DNA of 64,000 nucleotides, taken from positions 66,310 to 130,309 of the forward strand of contig MU394106.1 of the NCBI GenBank assembly GCA_022578605.1, read 5' to 3'. Positions 1 through 12,259 of this stretch are shown here, piece after piece (position 1 is the first letter of the stretch; each line of letters begins with the position of its first letter). The position numbers and the translations under genes were made by a program. The notes beneath the pieces were generated by a model that made no database searches, was not told the DNA's origin, and saw only the letters and a list, made by a program, of their open reading frames with translations. Source of the stretch: Camillea tinctor (taxonomy: Eukaryota; Ascomycota; Sordariomycetes; Xylariales; Xylariaceae).

Positions 1-1889
1 CTCACGGTAGGAGAGCTTGTCGATTTCCTGCATCGCGTGACTTGGCCAAGCAGGTAACAAATGTTCTGGGAAATCATAGGGTAAGGGGTTGACCTACGAG
101 CAACGTTTGTAGTATGTAGACGTAGTAGTAGAGTTGCATCCGACAAAGGGTGCATGTAATAATGTGGCATGCATGCAATGCAAGCAGGATTGCCAGGTGC
201 TAGACACGTTGCTCTCGACGATACTTTCTTGTGTTCTCTTTTCTTTTTTGTGTTTAATAATACCCTGGTTGGGTGTTTTCTGCATAGACCCCTCGAATTA
301 ATGTCATCGAGATTCTAAAAAGGGGGGCGATGGGGGAAGGGGATCGGAAAGCCTGCCCAATCAGCAACATAAAGCATACACCTAGTCATGTCATTAGAAA
401 CCTCAAAATACCTGTTACTTTTTCCCCTTATCTATGGTCAAGCGAGGGCATTGTGACGATTACGATACTGACTAATTCGGAGCTGGGACCGAGTAGAGAG
501 TGGTAACCAAAACCGAGGTAAGACTAGTTATGATACAATAATACTTGGGCATTAAGAGCCATGGCAAGGTTATTATTCCAAATGAGACAGGTCAAGGTGG
601 ACCCTTGATAGCTCGGTAAGTGCTTCGATTACTTGATCGGGTTGATTAAAAACCCACGAGCCAATGAAAACTCAACAGACACTTAGGGCGGGCAGGGCGC
701 GTTAGACAGACAGACAAGCTCGCTAGGTATCCTGGACCACCCCCATCGCATCAATGCTACATCATGTATTGTACCATGCCTACTGCAGTAAACCCTCCCT
801 GCCCAATCCCATTTATAGCGGTGAAGTGATGTATTACTATGTGGGGGATCTGAGAGGAATTATTCTTTCCCACGCCCCCGCCCTCGCCCTCCTTGCCCTG
901 GATTTTCCTCTTTCGAACCTAGACAGCCAGAGACGAAGCTCTAGAGCGCGGGTTCAAAAAGAGGCGACACACATTCGACGGCACTGAAAGCCTTAGCGAC
1001 AGCCTCTATCCCTTACATTACAGCCGTTGTTACACCACAGCAACCTTAGGTAGACGTTAATTAACCCCGCGCTTCAGAGGCAAGTAATCTATATGCGTTC
1101 GGAGAGCCAAGCCTGCAAGAGGGAAAAAAAGCAAAAATAAAAGTCGCGCAATGCCTTGGATACCCGGTTGTCTTTTCTACATGTACATGTATCCAATCTC
1201 TTCTTAAAAAAGGGGGGGGAGGGAAGGCAACAAGAGAATAAAAAAAAAAAAATAAAAAAAATAAAAAAAAGACAAACAGGAAGATCTGGTGTTTCTTTAT
1301 CTTATCCATCGTCCCAAAAATCATACGACGTAGTACAAGGCCATCGTTGCCCCCGACCGCAGCAGGACTTTAGCCAGAGGGAAATTGATAGCGATGCGAC
1401 AATGTCCAAGTACATACGTCTCTCCGCCTTCACATGACAAAGCCCCCGCGAGTAGGTAGAAAGATGGTGGGTTGCTTCTCGCTCTCGATACCTCTTATTC
1501 CATTAAGTCTTGCGCGAGAATCTCACACCGGATTGTTTACATGCTCGACCCGGCAGGTCCTTATACAGCCGTCTATCCAATCATGCCCTGTCCGTTCATG
1601 TATCCGACTATATACGTCAACGACAACATACTGGACTCGGTCTCTCTTTTTAAACTCGGTCATCATCCGACAGTCACACACTTCATTCAATTCACCCACA
1701 TGCACACTTTCACATTCACCCCCATACACCCCAATACACCCCATTTACTCATTCATTCATACGTACGTACATACACATACATACATTACATACACACTCA
1801 CAAACACGCAGGTAGGCACACGCACAGTTTCCCCTCCTTTTCCATCTCCTTTTCCATATTCTGTTTCCCCCTCCCCTCTCCTCTCCTCT

Positions 1890-1952
1890 CCTCTCTCCTC
1901 TCTTTTCCTTCCTCTCTCCTCTCTTTTCCTTCCTCTCTCCTCTCTTTTCCTT
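1890..1952. repeat. 21-bp minisatellite, three copies
   Basis: Three perfect head-to-tail copies of a 21-bp pyrimidine-only unit (CCTCTCTCCTCTC followed by TTTTCCTT) are seen at 1890-1910, 1911-1931 and 1932-1952. They lie inside a longer C/T-only strand-asymmetric tract. The period is a multiple of three, which is why the overlapping frames stay open. Confidence 0.85.
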
Positions 1953-4131
1953 CCTCTCCCCCCTCCCTTTCTGCCTCCTCCCTCTCGTCTAACCTAACCT
2001 AAGTATACATGGGCTAGGTGAAGGTTATCCCGACAGGGAACATGGGAGAAAGAGAATCGATGACAGGCAGAACCGGCTTAGCTAGTGGCTAGAAGGCCCA
2101 ATGAACAACCGCTCAAACGAGCGCAACCATACTTTAATATTTGGCCCACTCCTTCGTTGCGAGCCGCGCCAGAGTATGTTCCTGTGTGGATCAGTTTAAA
2201 TGTTCCGAGTTGGATTGATGTTCCTGAACCAACCTTGTTCCATCGACGAACCTGATCTAAACCTTCGACCCAAAAGGGAACTGTCGAGGGAATGTCGAGG
2301 TAACCCAAGCATTTTGTAGTCTGCGGCCCTCGCCTGATTCTCCATTTGTGCCTCAGCTTGGAGCCACAGGTTTGCATGCGAAGACATGGGACCGGTAAGG
2401 AACCAACCGCTCGGCAATTCCTATAGATATGTGGGTAGGGGGATCCGGCCGCTGACCGGTGTAGAACGCTAGGTAGAAAGAGGACTAGGAGGTGTGAGTA
2501 AGATACGAAAAGAAAGAGAAAAAGGAAATCTCCACGTGTTGCCCACACCCCCGGCCCTTACCTTTCTACCATGGAGTTATAGTTCTAAGTAGGTACTTAC
2601 GCTACCTGCTGTTTCGTTCTATGACTATTATTAACTACATGTACCTGCTCGACTTAATCCCTTCTCCCCCATGTCCCCTTGTTGCCGGTTATGAGTCCGT
2701 CGAAACGAAATAGGAGACAGACATTATTATGCCTTCATTCCTTTCTTTCTTTCCTTCTTTCCCTTCTTTTTATTCCCTTTTCTTTTTTCTTGTCTTCCCA
2801 TTTCGTCCATTCGCATTACTCTAGACCTCCTTAGTACTTAACACCCTGGACCAGTATTATTACGCTAGAAGAGGGAAGAAAAGAGACCTAGACCAAGTAG
2901 TAACCCTAACCACTGGCAGACTGGTCAATTTTCTAAACTATTCGGACCTATCAAAACACGGAGAAGCTCTTGTCACTTCTCAGTGACTTGTGCATGCGAA
3001 TGCCCCAATGCCGTGCATACATGTAGCTAAGATCTGGTGTACCTACCGCAGCAACATCATTCATCCTCAATATTGTCGTCATCACCACCAAATTATCCCC
3101 GAGCCAGCACTTACTTTTTTTCTTTTTCCTTTTTTTTTTTTTAGGATCCTTAATAATTTTTTCTTTTCAAAACATAAGATTACTCACATATATAACACAT
3201 CATCTCTCACCATAGATATTTTTTCTTTCTTTCTGTCACTCTTTTTCCCTCACCCTTTTCTTTTTTTTTCTGACCTTTTTAATATGAAAAGTTATATGGA
3301 AATAAGAGAAAGAAAGCGCGCATCCCTCTGTGTGGAGTGGTAAGAAGGGGAGAAAAGAAAAATGACACACACATACACGCACACACGTACCGAGAGTGGA
3401 CGGGAGAGAAAGAGGGAGAGAAAGAAGGAGGGGGAAATCATCAAGAAGAAACAAAGGGGGATAAAAGTAGGACTCTCTGTTCTTGTCTTGTCTCCAGTCA
3501 ACGAGGTATAAGTGTAATTTTTTCTTCTCTCTAATTGTAAAGTTTCATTTACTTGTAACTTGACTAGATGGATACGTAGAGACCTGCGTACTTAGTTACC
3601 TAATTCTCATGGTTCCTAAGTAGGTAGGTTACTATATTATGAATGTATGTTGTACATAGCTCTTTCTTCTTGATCCGAAGTGAAATCTGACATCTTTCGG
3701 GCAGCTATTTAAAAAGCAAGGTACCTAGGTACTTACGTACTATGTAGATGATTAAACTCGAGACTAAGAGCCAGGTTAAGAAGCTAGGTGCGATCTTTAA
3801 AGAAGTTAAACCCACCTGCCATGCAAAGGACGACAAGGAGTAGAGTTCCACTCCAAAAAAAAACTCCTTGCTATGTACTTACAATGTCAATCATCTTCTT
3901 CTCTCCCCATTTTGTTGATGCGTCGTGCCCATCCCCATCCCCATACCTACCTACTCTACACTCACATTCATATTCACATCCACATCCACAATCACATCCA
4001 CCACATCCACATTTACATTCACATTCACATCCACGCCTACCTCCACGTCCCATACCATCCCATACCAATACCAAACCATACCATATACCATCCCATCCCT
4101 CATACCATCCCTCCTCCTCATACCAATCCCG

Positions 4132-4184
4132 GGGCGGGGGGGGGGGGGGCGGGGGGGGGGGCGGGCGGGGGGGGGGGCGGGGGG

Positions 4185-4217
<33 letters not shown>

Positions 4218-4235
4218 GGGGGGGGGGGGGGGGCG
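4132..4235. repeat. Poly-G tract beside the gap
   Basis: About 100 bases of almost pure G with scattered C run directly into the N block. Together with the altered copy of the upstream CCA-rich sequence on the far side of the gap, this looks like low-quality sequence and not natural DNA. Confidence 0.8.
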
Positions 4236-4245
4236 NNNNNNNNNN
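4236..4245. other. Assembly gap (10 N)
   Basis: Ten consecutive N mark a scaffold join or masked bases. The sequence after it (4246-4370) is a degraded repeat of 4012-4131. Confidence 0.98.
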
Positions 4246-5182
4246 AAATTCACATTCACATCCACGCCCCCCCCCACGTCCCAAAACATCCCAAAACAAT
4301 ACCCAACCATACCAAAATCCATCCCATCCCCCATACCAACCCCCCCCCCCACACCAACCCCTTCCCCCCCCCCCCCCCCCCCCAGTACAACTATACATAT
4401 ACTACCAAGTCCCCCCGTACCCGTGCCTGTACCAATACCCATACCAAAACACCGTTATTATAATTCCATGTCTACCTCGTTCTAAACTTCTGGCCTCCCG
4501 GTCTCCTGGTCTCCTGGTCCCTGTCCTATACCCAAAATGGAGATGTCCATGGAAACCGCCGGACCATCGTCATAGTCGCCCCGGGGTAGCAACAGACATT
4601 GACGACAGTATATTTTTCACAGACCTCGTACCCGGCTTACTCACCTACCTGGGCCATCCCGCATACTACGTATACCAGTTGGTTTTATAGTTACACATCA
4701 CCTTGTCTCTCATATCCCAAATCCGCCACAAATACCACAATTTCAAACCAACCATCCGCCTTATTTCCTCTTGGCCAGCCCTACAAACAGTCTTTCCTGC
4801 CTGAGAACCCGAGAACCCACACCCAGGCAAACAAGAACGGCAAGGGAAGTACAACCGGAAAAAAAAAAAGAAAACAAAAGAAAACAAAAAAAAAAAAGCG
4901 TTGACCCCCTCCAAATATAGTAGGAAAACGCTCGAGCACTAGTCCTCAGAGTCCCGCCGCTGGTCGTCTTGGGAAACCATTTAAATCCTGTGCTCTCGTT
5001 ACATCCTACGACTGACTTCCTTAACCTCTACCGATCAACTCATCAACTCTCAACTCAGCAAGCATAAGGTTTCTCTATTCCACTCACTTCAACATAGCAC
5101 ATCTCCCCTCCCTCGTAGGTGTTCGTCCCTTACTCTAGCTACCCAAAGTCTTGTGACTTATACTGACTGGACCATCTAAAGT

Positions 5183-5389
5183 TTGCAACATATCCCAATA
5201 TCATCTATCCCCCCGATAGTTCTAGCAGATATGGCGAGAAGCTGTGCCCATTCGTTCCAGATGATCAAGTCGGACAATACTCTTGTCCAGTTCTCCTGCT
5301 ACGTCTGCCAAGCAGGCCCTTCGTGGTTCATCTTCGAGTGTAAATACTGCAAGATGCACACCTGTAGGGCTTGTTGCCACAGCGTCTAA
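5183..5389 (+). CDS. Small Cys-rich (three CxxC) protein, putative
   Basis: This short frame reads 68 codons from 5183, or 52 codons from the in-frame ATG at 5231. Its C-terminal part has three CxxC pairs (CYVC, CKYC, CRAC) within about 30 residues, plus an earlier Cys-x-His and further aromatic residues (WF, IFEC). That spacing is typical of a small zinc-binding fold and is not expected from random sequence. No function can be given. Whether the gene has an upstream exon is open: a pyrimidine-poor AG lies directly before the ATG at 5231. The ORF ends at a TAA just after the last Cys pair, so the product would end with the putative zinc site. It could also be the last exon of a longer or decayed gene. 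Confidence 0.45.
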   Translation: MQHIPISSIPPIVLADMARSCAHSFQMIKSDNTLVQFSCYVCQAGPSWFIFECKYCKMHTCRACCHSV

Positions 5390-8156
5390 GGTCCACCTCT
5401 TCCGGGCGAGCTGGAATTGCTCAGACCGGCACGGTTGTGGGACTACGATTTTCAAGGTTAGTTGGGAACTAGCATCATCGCTCAGCATTATCACGCGCAA
5501 TTGCGGATATGACGGAGTTCAACCTTCATGCTAACCCTTCTCGAAACCCTCTCAGGAGTTCCTGCTCTCTAGACATGGCATTGATTTGCTTGGGTGAACA
5601 CTAGCCCAAATTACAAACGGAAACTACACGAAGCAGCAAACACGTTCTGCAACACCGAAATATGATTTCGTCAATATCAACGACATCCGGATATACAACA
5701 TACATTTTGAGAATTTCTTTACCCCCGTATCGTTCCTCTCTCACCGTTATGCCAAGGAGCCTCGACAGTGCAGGCCCCTAAGCTATAATGACTAGAGAGC
5801 CCACATCATATTAGGTCCCTCTGTCCATTGGCTTTCGGGGAGTTCGAAAGCTTGATGCCCTTCAATCCTTGGCATCCACTGGACGAGCCACGCTGCCGGT
5901 TCCACTGTGTCTAGATCACGATACGACAGATCATTTTGCGTCAAGTTTCACGATTCGACTTGTTCACGGCTCGTTCGATCGGTTTGATCAGTAAAGTGGA
6001 CAGACTATCGCTTCTGTTCGATTTTCACCCCACCCCGATTGCGACCCATAACATTATTCCTGTACCATGTATTTGTCCTTTCCTTTGTTTGTACACAAGT
6101 CTTTCATGGATATTCGGGGGACGTTCCGAATTTCGTTTTTCATATTACTCTCTCCTGTGATCTCGGGGGCTCCTAAAGCTTGAAGCTTGAAATTGATATG
6201 GTGTTTGGGTTTGATCAGCAAGAATGTTGTATGGAGGCAACATGGGTTTCTGTACCCCTTTTCTGTCTTGTTTCTTTATCTTCATCTAGTGGTGTACGGA
6301 ACAAACAAAAAAGTGTGGGCGAATGGAAAATGACTGTTATTCGGAAAACAGAAAAAAAAGGCTGGTGGAGGGTGTTTAGAAGGCTCGTTTGCTACATGTT
6401 TATCATAACAGTGTTCACGATTTTCTTTTTTTGTTTTTGTATCTTTCGTTTGGTGTCTCGGTATGGACTATCAGGCGCAAGGAAAATATTCTACATCAGG
6501 TCACACGACTCAGGGATAGATCAGAGCCGCGTTTTAGGGGGACTCGTTACGCATTTCCTTTCTGTCTCTTTGCTCGTATTTGGCTTCTTCAAGTTTCAGC
6601 ATGGCGCAAAGCTGAAGGCGAGATGGACAGGAAACGGGAGCACGCAAAGTACATACAGTCACAGTGAGAGAACAAAAACCTAGGTCACATTTATTATTTC
6701 CCATGCGATCGTTTTCCCGTGGTGAGAGAATCCAGAACACATGATATCCCCCACGACTGGATAGTAGGGCCACGTTGCAGGTCGTCGGTCTGCGGCTGTT
6801 TGATTTGTCATTAAGGGGGGAGGCTCCATAACCATGAGGTCAATCAAGCTGATGAGGCTGGCGGCCCAACGGGTGGATAAACTGGGGTTTGGGTTAGGTT
6901 GGGCAGTGCCTCTGGGACTGTCGTGTAACGACGAACCGTTGTCACCCACGCGGCGGTCTGCAAGGTCCCGTTCGGCTTCTGGAACGTCGACGAACAACCA
7001 TTGGACCGCCCAAAAGATCGCTGATGGCTAGTCTCGCTCTATTCTTGTAAAAAGGGGGGGTAGAAGGGCAAGGGAGGGTCCTTCACGGGCAGGCACAGAC
7101 ACTCCGACGGCTTCTCACCTTCGCGTTTGTACATAGGCACACAAGGTGTCAGACCTGATCCCGACCTCCCCGAGCGCCTATCTTGATTACTTACCTATCT
7201 AGCCCCGGCTCTAGCTTCCCCTGATGAGTGAAGTGAAGCGACAGCAACCAATTCAACAACAGCCATGACGATTGGGGTTACAATTCAGCACTACCTCCGC
7301 CAGTCCCAAACCGTAGCTGGGATCCTATCAAATGCTAGATGTCCCAATACTCTCAATACCTGTTAGCTTCGTCGGCAATCTGTGTATACAGATAGGCATG
7401 GGTGAACCTGGCGCTGTGGCTTTTGTTTTGCTCATTGGTTTTCTTTTCCTTAATTCCATCTTCAGCACACGATGCTGTACTACCAATCGCGCCTCGCCTC
7501 GCCTCGCCTTGTATTGCCCTCCCGACCCGTCACCCGAGACATTATCTGCGCTGAACCTACTATAGAAAGAAATTGGAAACCTAATGGAAGCATGCCCCCT
7601 TCGGAAAGAAGAGAATTTTCCTAGGGAGGGGAAAGAAAAGGACGAAAAAGGAGAAGAAAAGAGAGGTGAATAAAAAAGCAAAGACATGGGCTAATCAGAC
7701 CGGGCTAACTAGACTAAACATAGCAAGGCCTGCAGCCGGAGTTTAGACTATTGAGTTGGCGGAACGCGGATCAGCAAGCAGCAACAGCAGCAGTGACAGC
7801 ACTACTACCACTACCAACACCGACATGAATAATCTAAATCATACTAGTCTCCTTTTTCTCCCCTTCTTCTTTCTTCATCGATGCTACTTGTTCATACTAT
7901 ACGGCCCGGCCGGGAAGGGATGGCTTTGCTGGCTCCAATCCCTCACTCCCTCACCCCCTTTCCGATCAGTCTTAACATCTTCGTCTTATTCATACCGGAA
8001 GAAAAGGAAGTTCACGAGAGATGTTTAGTGAATGTTCCTGCTTGTCTCACTTTCGATGCAATGTTCATCACCTTTCCTTTTTGCTAGCTGGGTAGATGGC
8101 CAGACAAGTAAGTATAGCAAGTAGGCTAGGCGCGGAGGCGGGACAGCAATGCTTTT
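5390..8156. other. Intergenic region
   Basis: No supportable gene is seen over 2.8 kb. Small features are a (CTCGC)n run near 7489-7509 and an AGC/ACT trinucleotide stretch near 7770-7820. Open frames here lack domains or conserved-looking composition. Confidence 0.55.
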
Positions 8157-9841
8157 CTAGGTCTTAGGCCAGCTCCAGACATCTCGATTTGATACCCGCC
8201 TTAGCACCGTGACTTCATCTCCCACGGAAATGTCGACCGTCATATCGTCATCGATGCCAGAGCCTCTAATATCTTCTTCATCTCCTTCCTCGCCACTATC
8301 CCTATTTTCATCGTCATCATTGTACACGTCATTCTTATGGTTTTCCGTTCCAAAACGATCATGGTCATCTCCCTGATTTTCTAGTCGTTGTCCTCTAGTA
8401 TCTAGCCCCGACGACGACGATAACGACGAAGACGATGATGGCAGTGGTGGCGATGGTGGAAGTAAGAAAGCGTACCTTCCGAAGATGGGTGACCACTTGT
8501 TTCCGCTGTCCACTCGCCGGTCACGCATGAGCTTCTTTAGTACGTTGCCTTGTTCTCCCGTGGCTGGCCGTCCTGTGTCATAGTCAATGTTGATCGAAAT
8601 GCAGCGCGCGCAGTTGGCCGTTAATGCGAGTCGGCATCTCATATTCCTGTTCGCTCCAGTGTGATCCTCCCCCCTTCCTTTTCTGACCAAGCTCTCATTT
8701 CCCTCTTCGTGGTGCCGCAGCTCGAGCTCAGCCCAAAAGTCCTCGTCCCATGCTTTTAATGGCGATGGTTTTAGCGTTGCCGACCTTTCACCTTCATGTT
8801 TCTCTTTTTTCGCATCTGGGGACAAGGTCTCGAAGCAGCGCTCACCACTACCTGTACTGCCGTTAAAGGAGTTATGAGATTCGTCGCTATCTGCCTCAGT
8901 TTCACTCCCACTACCGTCATCCACGACGATGTTAGGTCGAAATTTGATCATATCCATATCCTCGCCTTTGGGAAGCCGCGCGCTCACATCTCGCAATGAA
9001 GCTTTCGATGTTAGAAGAAAGGGTGCGGCTTCATTGAACGTCAACCAATCCCCCCCTTTTCCCCTTCCCTCTTTCCTCCCATTTACCCCGTCCCGCGAAG
9101 TCGTCCTCCCCATTTCCGCGCTTAGCTGCTGTTCATTGGATCCTCCACTGATGTACGATGTGATGGTAGAGAACCAAGAATTATGTTTTTGCGTGCGATT
9201 CTCTATGTCATGCTTGCGCTCCTGGGCATCGTTGTCATGGTCAGTATTTGGTGAGTGAGCTAACACCGCCCGCCCCTGGTCACCGATGTATATGAGCACG
9301 ACCGCGTATCCGAAGCATGCTGAGAACCAGCTGTCATACGGCTCGCCCATGCGGTAGGCTGCCGTTGGGCTGCCGAAGAGGAGCACGTCTACCGTGTCGC
9401 GACCGGCGACATTCGGGCGTAGTGGCACCCTTAGTTGGGTTCGCTGCTCCGGGGGCGGAGGGTCGATCAACGGGACCGAGGGGATTGAATACGTCACCAC
9501 GATGGACAAGCTCCCATCCTCTTCTTGCTCGATCGTTTGCCGGAAGAGTGTGCACTCAGGAAAATAAGCTGTTTGAATGTTCTTGTAGGTCCCGTCCCCT
9601 AGCACCTTGAGCAACATGAACCGTCGATCGTGCTCCAGCCCTTCACGCCGCAGCCTAGTGCTTTGCACCGATAGCGGATAGAGGGATTTGATAGGATAAA
9701 TATAGAGCTTTTAAGGGTGTGCCCGAAGCCGCGCGAGCAAGTTAGCAAGCCAGAAAGAGAGGGGGAAATATGGTCTCGACTGCAAGAGTTAGGGGGTGCG
9801 TGTAAGGTATGTGCAAACTTTCCTACCTCGGTAACTCTCAT
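8157..9841 (-). CDS. MOSC domain protein (mARC-like molybdenum-cofactor enzyme)
   Basis: Two exons on the minus strand: 9841-9827 (MRVTE) and 9707-8157, joined across a 119-nt intron with a GTAGGA donor, a GCTAAC branch site and an AAAAG acceptor. The product is 521 residues. The join restores the classic MOSC N-terminal motif (LYIYPIKSL, then ...GLEHDRRFML), which supports the tiny first exon. A MOSC core follows: NEAAPFLLTS near residue 230, RFRPNIVV-like (KFRPNIVV) near 260, a CARC Cys pair near 371-374 followed by D-x-DTG, and SVGDEV near 500. In this family the conserved Cys in that region ligates molybdenum, and the proteins reduce N-hydroxylated compounds with cytochrome b5 partners. 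The substrate here is unknown. The protein is long because acidic, Ser-rich, probably disordered inserts break the core. No PLP or haem domain is fused. Confidence 0.85.
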
Positions 9842-12259
9842 CTCTGCAGATTTCTTTCTACCTGTGGGCTAGTAGAATCCTCGACTTGTATGCTGCTTTT
9901 TTCATACGTCGCCTTCCTGGTTCTATTTACTGCGTATTTTGGAAAGGAAAAGAATATATTGTGACTGTATGTAGCCTGACGTAGTACTTCAGTTTCCTGG
10001 CTTACGCGTAAGCAAATGATTATGGCAGGGGGCCACCCTCTTTTCTCTTGTCTAGATCAAAAAGAGCTTCTTTCAACCTCTCGGTAAGACGCAGTCAGAT
10101 TTTTAAAAGACTCTTCTCCAGTGATGTGATGTCAAGATAAGGAGGGGGGAGAAACGGGAAGGAAATACAGAAAGACAAGAGAGTTGATCGGGTAGAAAGA
10201 AGGTGAAAGTATAGACTTTTTTTTCTCTTCGTACTTTATTTGATCGGTCCGGAGACACCTAAGAGCCCAATGTTGTAACGTCCGACCAATGTCAGCGGAA
10301 CATGTAAACCAGGCTATATAGTTTGCGATTCTCGATGAAAGGAAATAAAGGAGATAGGCGAAGAGGCAGGGTGAGGGAGGGGGGTGCGAAGGACCGGGTA
10401 GTCGAGTAGATAGATAGATGGGTCAGGTATGTAGGGCAACTCCAGCACGTTGGGAGAAAAGAAAGATCGAGGATCGCGATAGGACGATCTTACAAGTGGA
10501 GTAAAAGTTATCAGAGCCACCCCCTCCTCGCTCCTCACTCCCCTCGGGTAACCTAGAAAAGAAAAGGCCAAAGGCTGTGTAGGAGAGGCTGCAAGCCCCT
10601 CCTCCTACATAAGCCATTTCCCTATCTCTACCTACCCGAGCTCGGCCCTGGTTTAACTCGGGACTTGGCACATTTTCGGGAAGGATTACTTACCGACTGC
10701 TTTTAAGCGCGGCATTCCATTTCGAAGGATTGATCATTTCGACGGAGACAAGAACATATGTATTTTGAAACGATACCTGACAACCTGACTCATTGGTAAC
10801 TTATGTACCTAATAAAATCATCCAAATTATATATATATATTATCTCTGTTTCTGTTTCTAGGTTAGTTATATCTGCCTTTTTGTGTCTAAGCTAGATAAC
10901 CTGTGTATCTATCTCTTTTAGTCCCATTAGCTGCCATGTCAAGTCTGATGCATCTATCTGACCAAGCTGATTAGCTGCTGGCTGGCTGGCTTTTAGAGTC
11001 GTGCCCCTCCTCCCCCCTCCACCCCCCTTTTCCCGAAAATGTGGGGCCCTTATACTCCCGGACCGTTCGGATGCATGACGAGGTAGAATATACCTAACCT
11101 AAACATTTATACGACTCAAAGTTTAACGTTTTGCTGTCTTTTATTTTTCCCCTTCATTCTTTTCATACCGATGATATCTAAGTAATATATGGATGTTAAA
11201 CCCCTAACATAGTTATGCCGGGTGCTTAAGACGGACAAGGAGCGATTATAGGGAGTTTCGCGATAAACGATGCTCTGTTCGTCCAGGTTATAATTAGCTC
11301 AGATCCTCTCTTCAACTACGATGGCGACATATTATCGGGCTTACTTTATTTAAACCAGCACTCGGGACGGGAGAAGGCCATTACCTCTATCCATTTGACA
11401 TACGACATTAAACCAACCTTGTTTCAACCCCATTCATTATAAACCACAACTTATACCCGCATACGTGTACGGTGAGTATGTTGATCAATCAGAGTAATGG
11501 GCACTTATGAGCCCGAACGGTAGCTGGCTTAGGTATAGGCGTGAGACGCATGTGTTGTATAGCGGCCTAAGCTAAGCAATATTCAGACTCAAGTCATGGA
11601 TGACACCTTCCAGTGCATTCCATGATGGCTTTCATCTTCCCCTATTTCCTTATCCATGAAGCAGGTTAAATTGAAGAGATGAGCATAACTCAGTAACGAC
11701 ATTTATGGGAAGGATTTAGAAACCTAGTTACCAGACATGTAAGGCTTGTGTACAGTAGCGTACTATCCGATCCCCTTATTTATCTGCAGAAGAATAGGGG
11801 TAGGCTATGTATTGGTATTGGTCACTACGTTAGGTCCCTTGAATGGGCTTACATAACTCTTGGAACTACATTCTTACTGATAAATGTAATATGCCACTAA
11901 GCAGGTAGATGATCATGAAGGGAGAATCTATCTTGTGTACACATTGCCTCCCAATCGTGTTTCTACGATTACCAATTTGAAGTGTTGTTAATGTGGAAGG
12001 AAAGGCACCAATGCATTTGTTGTATTAGGTTACTACTGATTTAGTTCTTCAAGGGGGCTATAGATTCGAGCTATAGATACGTTACAATGCTCTGTCGAAC
12101 AGCATTTTTGCTTAGAGATAAGCTCATCTTCGCAGCATGCTCATCAAATGGGTCATCTATGGCATTCGGAGATATAATTATATTATGTAAAAAATTTACA
12201 GCGAAAGAAAAGTTATAGTATGGAGTACCTCCGAGTAAGTCTTTCGATCTATACCCCTA
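9842..12259. other. Intergenic region
   Basis: No gene seen. The part next to 9841 is the promoter of the MOSC gene. A short (TA)n lies near 10829-10840 and a CTGG run near 10977-10991. From about 11.1 kb to 12.25 kb the sequence is more AT-rich and would contain the 3' end of the lyase gene. Confidence 0.55.

Larger units (their letters stand above)
1..5182. other. Gene-poor, low-complexity stretch
   Basis: No supportable gene is seen. The stretch holds A-rich runs near 1230-1270, pyrimidine-rich and CA/TA-rich tracts at 1680-1970, T-rich tracts near 2740-2790 and 3110-3280, and a degenerate CCA/ACC-rich stretch around the assembly gap at 4236-4245. The open frames here are long only because of base composition; they are Pro/Ser/His or Gly-rich and lack domains. 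The last 250 bases could serve as promoter or 5' leader for the small Cys-rich ORF that follows. Confidence 0.6.

Noticed and set aside
1434..2002. Two overlapping frames of about 180 codons
   Set aside because: They arise from pyrimidine-rich and CA-rich repeats, are Ser/Pro/His/Thr-rich and have no domain; the repeat period of 21 keeps the frames open.
3788..4690. Frames of 160-300 codons on both strands across the N gap
   Set aside because: Low-complexity and artefactual sequence; poly-Gly and poly-Pro come from the poly-G tract and the degraded duplicate.
6180..6683. 167-codon frame upstream of the MOSC gene
   Set aside because: One hydrophobic Phe/Ile-rich stretch in T-rich DNA, no recognisable domain, and no splice structure or conserved motif to support it.
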